Source of the DNA: Candidatus Omnitrophota bacterium
GTDB taxonomy: Bacteria; Omnitrophota; Gorgyraeia; Aquiviventales; JACQRC01
Reading direction: 5' to 3'
Length of the DNA: 41,334 nucleotides
Assembly (NCBI GenBank): GCA_016206665.1
Contig: JACQRC010000085.1
Span: 1-41,334, forward strand
The position numbers and the translations under genes are program-made. Within the stretch, counting starts at the first letter, position 1. Each line of letters opens with the position of its first letter. The notes under the pieces are model-generated. The model was not told where the DNA came from. It did not search any database and saw only the letters and a program-made list of their open reading frames with translations. Below, piece by piece: positions 1 to 8,094 of the stretch.

Positions 1-408
1 ATCCTCTCGGGCGGCGTGGATTCGAACGCGCTGCACAAGCCCAAGCGCTTCTTCGGGGCGGCGCGCAACATCGAAGAAGGATGGTCGTTGACCATCATCG
101 GCACCTGCCTGATTGACACCGGCTCCCGGATGGACGACGTCATCTTCGAGGAGTTCAAGGGCACCGGCAACATGGAGATCACGCTGGACCGGAATCTCTT
201 CCAGCGGCGCATCTACCCGGCGATCGACATCAAGAAGTCGAACACGCGCCGGGAGGAGCTGCTGGTGCCGGCTGAGGAGCTGCAGCGGATCTGGCTGCTG
301 CGCAAGGTGCTCAACGACATGAATCCGGTCGAGGCGATGGAGTTGCTGATCGACCGGCTGTCCAAGACGAAGACCAACGCCGACTTTCTAAAGTCTATGA
401 ACCAATAA
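1..408 (+). CDS. rho: transcription termination factor Rho, C-terminal part (5' end outside window)
   Basis: The reading frame is open from base 1 and ends with TAA at 406-408, giving about 135 C-terminal residues. Visible Rho hallmarks are [19 protein letters not shown], the [24 protein letters not shown] stretch (first half Q-loop, second half R-loop region), and [16 protein letters not shown]. Rho is the hexameric RNA-dependent ATPase that terminates transcription in the cytoplasm. The N-terminal RNA-binding domain and Walker A/B lie upstream of the window. It is followed by a repeat hairpin and then rpmE, a rho-rpmE-prfA-prmC order known in several bacterial phyla. There is no sign of damage in the visible part. 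Confidence 0.96.
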   Translation: MLSGGVDSNALHKPKRFFGAARNIEEGWSLTIIGTCLIDTGSRMDDVIFEEFKGTGNMEITLDRNLFQRRIYPAIDIKKSNTRREELLVPAEELQRIWLLRKVLNDMNPVEAMELLIDRLSKTKTNADFLKSMNQ

Positions 409-410
409 TC

Positions 411-466
411 ATAGCAATCAGCAACCAGCAATCAGCTGCTGATTGCTGACTGCTGATGGCTGATCG
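411..466 (+). repeat. ATCAGCA-type heptamer repeat forming a hairpin between rho and rpmE
   Basis: Seven-base units related to AGCAATC run forward and then in reverse complement. The centre is AGCAATCAGC (427-436), one base, GCTGATTGCT (438-447), and pairing continues outward with few mismatches to about 413/461. It lies between the rho stop codon and the rpmE ribosome site GGAGGG (471-476). There is no T-run after it, so a classical terminator is unlikely; it could be an attenuator or simply a repeat insertion. The same unit recurs at 9457-9494 and 36831-36861. Confidence 0.85.
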
Positions 467-483
467 CTTAGGAGGGAGAAATT

Positions 484-702
484 ATGAAGACTGGTATCCA
501 TCCCGAATATGTGCCGGCGATCATCACCTGTGCCTGCGGTGAGTCGGTCCACACGCGCTCGACGAAGCCCACGATCCGGCTGGACATCTGCTCGAAGTGC
601 CACCCCTTCTTCAGCGGGAAGCACAAATTTGTCGACACGGCCGGGCGTATCGAGCGGTTCGAGAAGAAGTACAAGAAGCCGGCGAAAGACACTGCGGCCT
701 GA
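484..702 (+). CDS. rpmE: 50S ribosomal protein L31 (zinc-binding type)
   Basis: A 72-residue protein matching bL31: MKTGIHPEY start, then Cys16, Cys18, Cys36 and Cys39 in the CxC...CxxC arrangement of the zinc-containing (C+) paralogue, and the [20 protein letters not shown] block typical of the family. It is a component of the large ribosomal subunit at the intersubunit bridge. A GGAGGG ribosome site at 471-476 precedes the ATG by 7 bases. The TGA stop shares its A with the prfA start (TGATG at 700-704), which suggests translational coupling. The C+ form implies that zinc was available when the gene evolved; no C- paralogue is present in the window. Confidence 0.97.
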   Translation: MKTGIHPEYVPAIITCACGESVHTRSTKPTIRLDICSKCHPFFSGKHKFVDTAGRIERFEKKYKKPAKDTAA

Positions 703-1766
703 TGTTCGAGCGGCTCAAAGCGATCGTCTCGCGCTTCGAGGAGTTGGAGCGCAAGCTCGCCGACCCGGCCGTGCTCTCGGCGCGGGAGCAGGTGCAGCAA
801 TACTCGAAGGAGCTCGCCGGCCTGACGCCGCTGGTGCACCTCTACCGCAAGCACGAGCGGCTGCAAGAGCATTTGCGGCAGGCCCAGGCGATGGCCGCCA
901 AGCCTGGCGACGCTGAGATGAAGGCGCTGGCGGTCGAGGAGGTGGCGCAGCTGCAGCGCGCGCTTTCACAGACGAGCCGCGCGCTCGAGGAACGGCTGCT
1001 CGCCGGCGGCGGCGATGCCAATCGGCCGGTCATCGTCGAGATCCGGGCCGGCACCGGCGGGCAGGAGGCCAGCCTCTTTGTCGGGGATCTCTTCCGGATG
1101 TACTCGAAATACGCAGCCCGCTGCGGATTGAAGATTGAGACGATGGACAGCCACACCACCGAGTCGGGCGGCTTCAAAGAGATCATCTTCTCGGCCTCCG
1201 GGCCGGGGGCCTGGCAGCAGTTCAAATTCGAAAGCGGCACGCACCGGGTGCAGCGCGTGCCGGCCACCGAGGCGCAGGGGCGCATCCACACCTCGGCCGT
1301 GACCGTGGCGGTCCTGCCGGAGGCGGAAGAGGTGGAGGTGGAGATCCATCCCAAGGATCTGGAGATCGATGTCTACCGTTCCTCCGGCCCCGGCGGCCAG
1401 AGCGTCAACACCGCCGATTCGGCGGTCCGCATCACGCACCGGCCGACCGGCCTGGTCGTCACCTGCCAGGATGAGCGCTCGCAGCTCAAGAACAAGCAGA
1501 AGGCGTTGCGGGTGTTGCGGGCGCGCCTGCTGGACCGGTTCCAGGCGGAGCAGCGCGACAAGATTTCATCGGATCGGAAGTCGCAGGTCGGCTCGGGTGA
1601 CCGCAGCGAAAAAATCCGCACCTACAATTTTCCCGACCACCGGGTGACCGACCACCGGGTGGGTTTGACCATTCACCGGCTCGAAGAGATCATGGACGGC
1701 GATCTGGGGGAGATCATCGCCGCGCTGGCCGGGGCGGAGAAGCAGCAGAGGTTGAGCGCGGCATGA
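702..1766 (+). CDS. prfA: peptide chain release factor 1
   Basis: A 354-residue class I release factor that reads UAA/UAG and triggers peptidyl-tRNA hydrolysis. The PxT stop-codon recognition tripeptide is P187-A188-T189 (RF2 would have SPF), and the catalytic GGQ is at 231-233 within SSGPGGQSVNTADSAVRITH. Length and domain order match RF1. I chose the ATG at 702, overlapping the rpmE stop, because the sequence begins MFERL as RF1s do; the frame stays open further upstream inside rpmE but that part is not RF1-like. It overlaps prmC by ATGA (1763-1766). The pairing with prmC is functional, since PrmC methylates the GGQ glutamine. Confidence 0.97.
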   Translation: MFERLKAIVSRFEELERKLADPAVLSAREQVQQYSKELAGLTPLVHLYRKHERLQEHLRQAQAMAAKPGDAEMKALAVEEVAQLQRALSQTSRALEERLLAGGGDANRPVIVEIRAGTGGQEASLFVGDLFRMYSKYAARCGLKIETMDSHTTESGGFKEIIFSASGPGAWQQFKFESGTHRVQRVPATEAQGRIHTSAVTVAVLPEAEEVEVEIHPKDLEIDVYRSSGPGGQSVNTADSAVRITHRPTGLVVTCQDERSQLKNKQKALRVLRARLLDRFQAEQRDKISSDRKSQVGSGDRSEKIRTYNFPDHRVTDHRVGLTIHRLEEIMDGDLGEIIAALAGAEKQQRLSAA

Positions 1767-2641
1767 ACGGCATCGCGATGGCCCCCCGAACCCTGTCACG
1801 AACGCGTCAGCTCCTTCAGGCGGCCGCCGAGACGCTGCGGCACGCCGGTGTGGAGGAACCAGAGCGGCAGGCCGCGCTGTTGTTGGCGGCGGTGTTAGGC
1901 ACGTCGCCGACACGATTGTATGCGGACGATGGCGACATCTCTGAGGACGCGCAGGGAAGGTTTCTGGAACTCGTGGCGGGCCGCGCCACGCGCCAGCCCC
2001 TCCAGTATCTGTTAGGCGAGGCGGAGTTCTGCGGCCGAACGTTCCTGGTCGATGGCTCGGTGCTGATTCCGCGTCCGGAGACCGCCGTGCTGGTCGAGGC
2101 CGCAGTCGCACGCTTGCGGGCTCAGGCCGGCCGGGCGATCGAGCTTGGCACAGGCTCCGGGGCGATCGCCGTGACGTTGGCCGCGGAGCTGCCCGCCTGC
2201 GTGGTCGAGGCCACCGAGCTCTCCGCCGCCGCGCTCGCGGTCGCCCGCGCCAACGCGAGGGTTCAGGGCCTGGCCGGCCGCATCCGATTCCAATTGGGGG
2301 ATCTCTTTGCCGGAGTGCCGGCGGCGCATCAGCATGACGTCGTCATCTCCAACCCGCCGTACGTGCCAAGCCAGGAGCTGGACCGGCTCATGCCCGAGGT
2401 GCGGTGCGAGCCGCGCGTGGCGCTGGAGGGGGGACCCGATGGGACGTCGGTGCTGCGCCGCATCATCGAGCGCGCCCCGGCGTATCTACGCGATGGTGGC
2501 TGGTTGTTGCTGGAATGCGGTCAGGGCCAAGCCGAGGTACTGATGGGTGTGGCGCGTTCCAGCAGCTGTTGGCGTGATGGCGAGATCTGCAGGGACGATG
2601 GTGGAATTGATCGTGTCGTGATCCTTCAGCGGAATGGATAA
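1763..2641 (+). CDS. prmC: release factor glutamine methyltransferase
   Basis: A 292-residue SAM-dependent N5-glutamine methyltransferase acting on the GGQ glutamine of RF1/RF2. It shows the N-terminal helical domain, motif I ELGTGSGAIAVTLA near residue 130, and the substrate-binding NPPY at 197-200 in SNPPYVPSQELDRLMPEVRCEP. The start overlaps the prfA stop (ATGA); an alternative ATG lies five codons downstream (MAPRT). The C-terminus overlaps murA by 8 bases. The neighbouring target gene supports the assignment. Confidence 0.95.
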   Translation: MNGIAMAPRTLSRTRQLLQAAAETLRHAGVEEPERQAALLLAAVLGTSPTRLYADDGDISEDAQGRFLELVAGRATRQPLQYLLGEAEFCGRTFLVDGSVLIPRPETAVLVEAAVARLRAQAGRAIELGTGSGAIAVTLAAELPACVVEATELSAAALAVARANARVQGLAGRIRFQLGDLFAGVPAAHQHDVVISNPPYVPSQELDRLMPEVRCEPRVALEGGPDGTSVLRRIIERAPAYLRDGGWLLLECGQGQAEVLMGVARSSSCWRDGEICRDDGGIDRVVILQRNG

Positions 2642-3899
2642 ACTCGTCATCGAAGGCGGGCCGCGCCTCAGCGGCGAGGTCACGGTCAGCGGCGCGAAGA
2701 ACGCCTCGCTGCCGATCTTGGCGGCTACGCTGCTCACCGATGAACGGATGGAGATCCGCAACGTCCCGGATGTCGCCGATGTCCGGACGATGCTGAAGAT
2801 CTTGCAGGCGCTGGGCGTTGAGGCGGTCAAGGACGGTGACCGGGTCACCACGCGCCCAACGCCGAAGCGCCAGTGGCTCGCTCCGTATAAATTGGTCAGC
2901 ACGATGCGCGCCTCGATCTGCGTGTTGGGGCCGCTCTTGGGACGGCTGCGCAAGGCGCAGGTCTCGATGCCGGGCGGTTGCATCATCGGGCCGCGGCCGA
3001 TCGACTTGCACATCAAGGGCATCGAAGCGCTGGGCGCGCGCGTCAAGATCGAGCACGGCTACGTCCATGCGACCGCCGGGAGCCTGCGCGGCTCCACGGT
3101 CTATCTGGGAGGCCCCTGCGGCTCCTCCGTGCTCGCCACGGCCAACACCATGATGGCCGCGACCCTGGCGCAGGGGCGCACCGTCATCGAGAACGCCGCC
3201 TGCGAGCCGGAGGTGGTGGACCTGGCCGATTGCCTTGTCGCGATGGGCGCCAAGATTCACGGCCAGCGGACCCATGTCATCGAGATTGAAGGCGTGAAGG
3301 CCTTGCACGGCGCCAGGTACACGATCATCCCTGACCGGGTCGAGGCCGGGACCTATCTGCTCGCGGCGGCGATGACGCGCGGCCATCTCTTCATCAAGAA
3401 CGGCCGGGCCGAGCATCTGGGCGCGGTCATCGACAAGCTCCGCGAGGCCGGGGTGCAGGTCACATCGGCCAACGGCGGCCTCAAGGTCGACGCACCCCGC
3501 GGCGCCCTGCGGCCGGTCAACGTCACGACGCTGCCGTATCCGGGCTTTCCGACCGACCTGCAGGCCCAGATGATGGCCTTGATGACGATCACCGATGGGC
3601 TGAGCGTGATCACCGAGAAGATCTATCCCGAACGGTTCATGCACATCAGTGAGCTCAACCGCATGGGGGCGTACGTGTTTCTGGAAGGGGCCAGCGGCAT
3701 CGTGCGCGGGGTACGCGCCTTAAGCGGCGCACCCGTGATGGCTTCGGATCTGCGCGCCAGCGCGGCGCTGGTCCTGGCCGGCCTGGTGGCCGAGCAGCGG
3801 ACGGATATTGCGAGGGTCTACCACCTCGACCGCGGCTACGATGGGATGGAACGGAAGCTCGAACAATTGGGCGCGCGCATCTGGAGAGAGAAGGCCTAA
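2634..3899 (+). CDS. murA: UDP-N-acetylglucosamine 1-carboxyvinyltransferase
   Basis: A 421-residue EPSP-synthase-fold enzyme that transfers enolpyruvate from PEP to UDP-GlcNAc, the first committed step of peptidoglycan synthesis in the cytoplasm. The N-terminal [16 protein letters not shown] and the active-site loop with Cys116 in [15 protein letters not shown] are present (Cys115 in E. coli), so a fosfomycin-sensitive Cys type is predicted. Near the C-terminus [18 protein letters not shown] and the YHLDRGYDG block match the family. Length is normal. The start overlaps prmC by 8 bases, so it belongs to the same operon. Confidence 0.97.
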   Translation: MDKLVIEGGPRLSGEVTVSGAKNASLPILAATLLTDERMEIRNVPDVADVRTMLKILQALGVEAVKDGDRVTTRPTPKRQWLAPYKLVSTMRASICVLGPLLGRLRKAQVSMPGGCIIGPRPIDLHIKGIEALGARVKIEHGYVHATAGSLRGSTVYLGGPCGSSVLATANTMMAATLAQGRTVIENAACEPEVVDLADCLVAMGAKIHGQRTHVIEIEGVKALHGARYTIIPDRVEAGTYLLAAAMTRGHLFIKNGRAEHLGAVIDKLREAGVQVTSANGGLKVDAPRGALRPVNVTTLPYPGFPTDLQAQMMALMTITDGLSVITEKIYPERFMHISELNRMGAYVFLEGASGIVRGVRALSGAPVMASDLRASAALVLAGLVAEQRTDIARVYHLDRGYDGMERKLEQLGARIWREKA

Positions 3900-3913
3900 A
3901 CAAGGGAGGTTCA

Positions 3914-4159
3914 ATGGGAGGCGTACCGGTCGTCGTGAGATTGAAGCGGATGGGCACGCTGAAAAAACCGCATCACAAAATCGTGGTGGCTCCGTCGCGG
4001 CGGGCCCGCGATGGCGCGTTTCTGGAGGAGGTCGGCATCTATGATCCCTCCAAGACGCCACCGCTGCTGAAGATCAACAAGGAGCGCGTGGCCTACTGGG
4101 CGCAGCACGGCGCCTTTGTAACCCCGGCCGTGACGAGACTGCTGCGGTTGGCGGCCTGA
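3914..4159 (+). CDS. rpsP: 30S ribosomal protein S16
   Basis: An 81-residue bS16: VVRLKRMGTLKKPHHKIVVAPSR, then the EEVGIYDP motif and INKERVAYWAQHGA. It is an assembly protein of the small ribosomal subunit. A strong ribosome site GGGAGG (3904-3909) stands before the ATG, and the gene starts 14 bases after murA. The rpsP-trmD-rplS order is widely conserved. The usual rimM and ylqC (KH-domain) genes between rpsP and trmD are absent here. Confidence 0.95.
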   Translation: MGGVPVVVRLKRMGTLKKPHHKIVVAPSRRARDGAFLEEVGIYDPSKTPPLLKINKERVAYWAQHGAFVTPAVTRLLRLAA

Positions 4160-4169
4160 AGGCACGCCG

Positions 4170-4865
4170 GTGATCATCGACGTCATCACCATCTTCCCGG
4201 AGATGTTCACGCACGTCGTGGGCAGCTCCATCATCAAGCGGGCCAGGCGCAGCCGTGTCGTGACGGTCGGCGTCCACGATCTGCGCCGCTTCTCGCATGA
4301 CAAGCACCGCAAGGTGGACGACCGGCCGTACGGCGGAGGGCCGGGCATGGTGATGCAAGCCGAGCCGTTTTTTGAAGCGGTCGCGTCTGTGCGGCGCCGG
4401 CGGCAGGCCGCGAAGAGCCGCATCGTGCTGCTGAGCCCGCAGGGCCGGCCACTCACGCAGGCCATCGCCCAACGGCTGGCCAAACAGGCGCATCTCATCT
4501 TGCTCTGCGGCCATTATGAAGGCATCGATGAGCGGGTGCGGCGCGCCTTGGTCGATGAGGAGCTCTCGATCGGCGATTATGTGCTGACCGGTGGAGAGCT
4601 GCCTGCGATGGTCGTGATCGATGCGGTCGTGCGGCTCCTGCCCGGCGCGCTTGGAGATGTCGAGTCCACGGCCAGCGAATCCTTTGCCGATGGGCTGTTG
4701 GAGTATCCCCACTACACCCGGCCCCGGGTCTACCGCAAGATGGCCGTTCCCAAGATTCTGCTCACGGGTCATCACGCGGCGATCGCCGCATGGCGGCAGC
4801 GCCAGGCCCAGGCGCGCACGCGGCGCCGCCGGCCGGATTTGCTAGTCCGAAGTCCTAAGTCCTAA
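4170..4865 (+). CDS. trmD: tRNA (guanine-N1-)-methyltransferase; C-terminus encoded by a repeat
   Basis: A 231-residue TrmD that makes m1G37 in tRNAs with G36 and so prevents +1 frameshifting. The trefoil-knot signatures DRPYGGGPGMVM, LLCGHYEGIDERV and IGDYVLTGGELPAM are all present. The start is GTG (4170), giving MIIDVITIFPEMF, the expected N-terminus. The last residues LVRSPKS and the stop TAA are translated from the AGTCCTA heptamer repeat at 4844-4878, which seems to have replaced the original end of the gene. The core enzyme is complete. Confidence 0.95.
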   Translation: MIIDVITIFPEMFTHVVGSSIIKRARRSRVVTVGVHDLRRFSHDKHRKVDDRPYGGGPGMVMQAEPFFEAVASVRRRRQAAKSRIVLLSPQGRPLTQAIAQRLAKQAHLILLCGHYEGIDERVRRALVDEELSIGDYVLTGGELPAMVVIDAVVRLLPGALGDVESTASESFADGLLEYPHYTRPRVYRKMAVPKILLTGHHAAIAAWRQRQAQARTRRRRPDLLVRSPKS

Positions 4866-4878
4866 GTCCGAAGTCGGT
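4844..4878 (+). repeat. AGTCCTA-type heptamer tandem repeat over the trmD stop codon
   Basis: Five consecutive seven-base units: AGTCCGA (4844), AGTCCTA (4851), AGTCCTA (4858), AGTCCGA (4865), AGTCGGT (4872). The trmD stop TAA (4863-4865) is made by the junction of two units. The rplS promoter begins a few bases downstream. Confidence 0.9.
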
Positions 4879-4883
4879 TTAAG

Positions 4884-4912
4884 TTGACGTGCGCCGCCGC
4901 AGCGGCTATGAT
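4884..4912 (+). promoter_or_regulatory. sigma70-type promoter for rplS
   Basis: TTGACG at 4884-4889 and TATGAT at 4907-4912 with a 17-base spacer, which places the transcript start near 4919, 16 bases before the rplS ATG. It lies directly downstream of the heptamer repeat that ends trmD, so rplS may be transcribed separately from rpsP-trmD. Confidence 0.7.
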
Positions 4913-4934
4913 AGGCGCTCACAGGAGCGAGGGC

Positions 4935-5273
4935 ATGGACAAGGTTGCGTTCATCAACGCCGAGACACTGAAAAAGAAGGCACCGGAGTTTCGCATTGGC
5001 GACTTGATCAAGGTCTCGATCAAGATCGTCGAAGGCGACCGGGTGCGGCTCCAGCCCTTCGAGGGGCTGGTGATTGGGCGGCGGGGCTCAGGCATTCACC
5101 AGAGCTTCACGGTGCGGCGCATCTCATACGGCGAGGGGGTGGAGAAGGTCTTTCCGCTCTATTCGCCCATGATCGACCGCATCGAGGTCATCAAACCCGG
5201 CGCCGTGCGGCGCGCCAAACTGCACTACCTGCGGCACCGCGTCGGCAAGCAGACGCGCGAAACCATTACGTAA
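4935..5273 (+). CDS. rplS: 50S ribosomal protein L19
   Basis: A 112-residue bL19, located at the 30S-50S interface. Family motifs are [51 protein letters not shown] and the KLHYLR(H)R end. I chose the ATG at 4935, which has AGGAG at 4923-4927 and lies just after a promoter; the longer open frame upstream runs through the promoter. It is followed directly by the RNase HII frame, with no spacer that contains a clear start. Confidence 0.96.
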   Translation: MDKVAFINAETLKKKAPEFRIGDLIKVSIKIVEGDRVRLQPFEGLVIGRRGSGIHQSFTVRRISYGEGVEKVFPLYSPMIDRIEVIKPGAVRRAKLHYLRHRVGKQTRETIT

Positions 5274-5293
5274 CCGCCAAACATGGGTGGCCG

Positions 5294-5908
5294 ATTCCAC
5301 CAGGCGATAGCAGCTCCTACGAAGCCCGACTGCGCCGCCAAGGCTACCACGCCATCGCCGGCGTGGATGAAGCCGGGCGGGGCGCTTGGGCCGGCCCGGT
5401 GGTCGCCAGCGCCGTGCTGCTGGGCTCCAGCGACTTTTCCTGCCGGGTCGACGACTCCAAACTGCTCACTCCGCGGGCTCGCGAACGCGCCTACCGGGAT
5501 ATCCTCAAACAAGGCCAGGTCAGGGTCGGGCTCCTGACGGCCGACCAGATCGATGCGCGCAACATCCTGCGTGCGACCCTGCAGGCGATGCAAGAGGCGG
5601 TGGCCGGTTTGGACCCGGCGCCGGAGATCGTGCTGATCGATGGCCTGCATGCCCCGCGGCTGGGCATTCGGGTCGTGACGCTGATTCATGGCGAAGCCCA
5701 ATCCCTCGCCATCGCCGCAGCCTCCATCGTGGCCAAGGTGACGCGGGACCGCCTGATGCGCTTTTACCACCGCCTCTTTCCCCAGTACGGCTTTGATGAG
5801 CACAAGGGGTATGGGACGGCCCTCCACCTGCAGCAACTCCAGACGCACGGCCCCTCCTGGCTCCACCGACGCAGCTATGCGCCGGTCCGCCGGGTCACAT
5901 CGTCCTAA
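5294..5908 (+). CDS. rnhB: ribonuclease HII (start codon not identifiable)
   Basis: RNase HII removes ribonucleotides from RNA-DNA hybrids. The frame carries GVDEAGRG (first Asp-Glu pair), the Asp of EIVLIDG, and the Asp of AAASIVAKVTRDR, which complete the four acidic metal ligands, plus FPQYGFDEHKGYGT. The problem is the start: between the end of rplS (5273) and GVDEAGRG there is no in-frame ATG, GTG or TTG. ATT at 5294 and CTG at 5330 are the only near-cognate options; the GTG in GVDEAGRG is too far inside. An ATG at 5283 is in another frame. Either a rare start codon is used or a one-base error or indel lies near 5283-5315. The 5' coordinate is therefore arbitrary. Confidence 0.85.
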   Translation: MPPGDSSSYEARLRRQGYHAIAGVDEAGRGAWAGPVVASAVLLGSSDFSCRVDDSKLLTPRARERAYRDILKQGQVRVGLLTADQIDARNILRATLQAMQEAVAGLDPAPEIVLIDGLHAPRLGIRVVTLIHGEAQSLAIAAASIVAKVTRDRLMRFYHRLFPQYGFDEHKGYGTALHLQQLQTHGPSWLHRRSYAPVRRVTSS

Positions 5909-5928
5909 GTTGGCAGACGTCGAGCGCC

Positions 5929-6315
5929 ATGACCTCATCGCGGCAGGACGCGGGACAGGCTGGTGAAGCGCTGGCGGCGGCCTTCGTGCGCCGCCTGGGC
6001 TGGCAGATCCTCGAGCGCAATTATCGCACGCGCTTTGGCGAAGTGGATCTCATCGCGCGCGACGGCAGGGTCGTGGCCTTTGTCGAGGTGCGCGCGAAGG
6101 GTTCCGGCTCGTTTGGCACGCCTGCAGAATCGGTCACGGCGCGCAAGCAGCAGCATCTGATCAAGAGCGCGCTCGTCTATCTGCGCGCGCTGCGTGATCC
6201 CGGACTCCAACCGCGCTTCGATCTGATTGCCGTGGCCCTGGATGAGCAGGGCAAACCCCAGCGCTGCGAGCTCCTCAAAAACGCCTTCGAGTGCAACCTG
6301 CCGTACCTGTATTAG
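5929..6315 (+). CDS. yraN: UPF0102 (YraN) family endonuclease-like protein
   Basis: A 128-residue YraN/UPF0102 protein with a PD-(D/E)xK nuclease-like fold. GEVDLIARDG and VAFVEVRAK provide the acidic and Lys positions of the nuclease core, and RKQQHLIKSALVYL follows. The biochemical role is not settled in the family. Location right after rnhB is the classical rplS-rnhB-yraN order. It starts 20 bases after rnhB and ends just before the fhs promoter, so it closes the housekeeping block. Confidence 0.92.
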   Translation: MTSSRQDAGQAGEALAAAFVRRLGWQILERNYRTRFGEVDLIARDGRVVAFVEVRAKGSGSFGTPAESVTARKQQHLIKSALVYLRALRDPGLQPRFDLIAVALDEQGKPQRCELLKNAFECNLPYLY

Positions 6316-6326
6316 CGGTTTAGTAT

Positions 6327-6355
6327 TTGACCTAACCCACCGCCCCCACTATAAT
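6327..6355 (+). promoter_or_regulatory. consensus sigma70 promoter for the one-carbon operon
   Basis: TTGACC at 6327-6332, a 17-base spacer, and a perfect TATAAT at 6350-6355. The transcript would start near 6362, about 19 bases before the fhs ATG. This is the strongest promoter match in the window. No Shine-Dalgarno-like sequence is visible in the short leader. Confidence 0.85.
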
Positions 6356-6380
6356 AAAGGCTTCGACTTCGACGACACTC

Positions 6381-7985
6381 ATGCGACCAATCTACGAGAT
6401 TGCCAAACGCCTCGGGGTGCCTGCCCGGTGGGTTGAGCCCTACGGCCTCTACAAAGCCAAGATTTCCCTGGAGGGCTGCGCCAGGCTGCGGAGCCGCGCC
6501 CGCAGACGGGGGCGGCTGGTCAACGTCACCGCGATCACCCCGACGAGCGCCGGCGAAGGCAAGACCTGCACGGCGATTGGGCTGACGCAGGCCCTGGGCC
6601 GGCTCGGCTCGCGTGTCGTGCTGTGTCTGCGTGAGCCATCGCTGGGGCCGCTCTTGGGCGTCAAGGGGGGAGCCACCGGGGCCGGCCGGGCGCAGGTCGT
6701 CCCGGCGGAGGAGATCAACCTCCACTTCACCGGCGATCTGCACGCCATCACCACGGCGCATAATTTTCTCGCGGCCGTCGTCGACAACCACATCGTGCAG
6801 GGCAACCGGCTCGGCCTCGACCCGGTGCGGGAGACCTTGCGCCGGGCGATCGACATTCCGGATCGCTCCCTGCGCCACATCGTCACCGGCATCGGCGGCA
6901 AGGCCAACGGGATTCCGCGCGAATCCGGCTTCGACATTACGGCCGCCAGCGAGATCATGGCGGTCGTGGCGCTGGCGCGCCACTTGGACGATCTGCAGGC
7001 GCGCCTGGGGCGGATGATCGTCGCCTACACTACGGCCGGCAAGCCGGTGACGGCGAAAGCCCTCAACATCGTGGGCGCGTTGTCGGTCATCCTCAAGGAT
7101 GCCATCAAGCCCAACCTGGTCCAGACGCTGGAAGGCCAACCCACCTTTGTCCACGCCGGGCCGTTCGCCAACGTCTCGCACGGCAACAGTTCGGTCATCG
7201 CCACCGACTTGGGGTTGCGCCTGTCCGACATCGTCATTACGGAAAGCGGCTTCGGCACCGATTTGGGCACGGAGAAGTTCTGCGACATCGTCTGCCCGCA
7301 GGCCGGCTTTGCCCCGGATGCGATTGTGCTCGTCGTCTCGGTGCGGGCGCTCAAGATGCACGGCGGCGCCGAGGGCGGGCTGGCCAATTTGCGCTGGCAC
7401 CTGCAGATCGTGCAGCGCTTCGGGCTGACCTCGGTCGTGGCCATCAACCGCTTTCCCGGCGATACGCCGGCCGAGTTGCGCGTGATCCAGCGTTGCTGCC
7501 GGCAGCTCCAGGTGCCCTGCGCAATCTCCGAGGTGGTGGCCCGCGGCGGTTCGGGAGGGACGGCGCTGGCGCGTCTGTTGCTGGCGACGCTGCGGCGGCG
7601 GCGCGCCAAGAAATTTTCGCCGCTCTACCGATCCGGCGATTCGCTGGAGGATAAACTGCAGACGATCGCGCGCGAGATCTACGGCGCCGACGGCGTCAAA
7701 TGGGACAGGCTCGCGGAGGAGGATCTGCGCCGCCTGACCCAACAGGGCTTTGGCCATCTGCCGGTCAACGTGGCCAAGACGCATCTGTCCCTCTCCGACG
7801 AGCCATCGCTCAAAGGCGCGCCCACCGGATGGAAGCTGCGCGTGAGAGAGTTGCGCGTCTCGGCCGGGGCCGGCTTCGTCGTGGCCCTGTGCGGCAAGAC
7901 CACGTTCATGCCCGGATTGCCCAAGCATCCGCTCGCGGAGCAGTTGCGCCTATCACGAGCCGGGAAGGTCGTCGGACTGGAATAA
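6381..7985 (+). CDS. fhs: formate--tetrahydrofolate ligase
   Basis: A 534-residue enzyme that activates formate on tetrahydrofolate with ATP to give 10-formyl-THF. The P-loop TPTSAGEGKT is at 53-62; further signatures are EPSLGPLLGVKGGATG, AGRAQVVPAEEINLHFTGD, ESGFGTDLGTEKFCDI and LKMHGG. It is slightly shorter than the usual 550-560 residues but has all recognisable blocks. It is the first gene after the promoter and heads the block fhs-fchA-folD-metF-gcv, so it is likely the entry of formate into one-carbon metabolism (methyl branch of Wood-Ljungdahl or reductive glycine route). The frame starts with ATG at 6381 and lacks a clear ribosome site. Confidence 0.97.
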   Translation: MRPIYEIAKRLGVPARWVEPYGLYKAKISLEGCARLRSRARRRGRLVNVTAITPTSAGEGKTCTAIGLTQALGRLGSRVVLCLREPSLGPLLGVKGGATGAGRAQVVPAEEINLHFTGDLHAITTAHNFLAAVVDNHIVQGNRLGLDPVRETLRRAIDIPDRSLRHIVTGIGGKANGIPRESGFDITAASEIMAVVALARHLDDLQARLGRMIVAYTTAGKPVTAKALNIVGALSVILKDAIKPNLVQTLEGQPTFVHAGPFANVSHGNSSVIATDLGLRLSDIVITESGFGTDLGTEKFCDIVCPQAGFAPDAIVLVVSVRALKMHGGAEGGLANLRWHLQIVQRFGLTSVVAINRFPGDTPAELRVIQRCCRQLQVPCAISEVVARGGSGGTALARLLLATLRRRRAKKFSPLYRSGDSLEDKLQTIAREIYGADGVKWDRLAEEDLRRLTQQGFGHLPVNVAKTHLSLSDEPSLKGAPTGWKLRVRELRVSAGAGFVVALCGKTTFMPGLPKHPLAEQLRLSRAGKVVGLE

Positions 7986-7990
7986 CGATT

Positions 7991-8078
7991 CGGTGATTCC
8001 GGTGATGAAAACATGATGACGGTGATAAAGCCAGCAGTAGTATCACCGTAATCAACGCTTTTATCACCGGCATCACCG
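7991..8078 (+). repeat. 88-bp palindromic element, copy 1
   Basis: A long imperfect hairpin: left arm 7991-8027, loop 8028-8040, right arm 8041-8078. Arms are built from repeated CGGTGAT words (reverse complement ATCACCG). It fills the gap between fhs and fchA. A second copy with a closely similar stem sits at 18505-18589 between panB and the next gene. It may be a REP/MITE-like element or an mRNA processing or stability hairpin. Confidence 0.9.
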
Positions 8079-8094
8079 AATAGGCAGGTTACTG

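Noticed and set aside
408..466. Intrinsic terminator after rho
   Set aside because: The hairpin is clear but there is no T-run, and the stem is explained by inverted heptamers.
411..470. CRISPR array from ATCAGCA repeats
   Set aside because: Units are seven bases, contiguous and without spacers; no cas genes are present.
2463..3644. 393-residue open frame on the minus strand
   Set aside because: It lies fully opposite prmC/murA, has an Arg/His/Asp-rich composition typical of antisense frames in GC-rich genes, and matches no family.
6312..7928. 538-residue open frame on the minus strand opposite fhs
   Set aside because: A shadow of the well-supported fhs gene; no motifs, no ribosome site.
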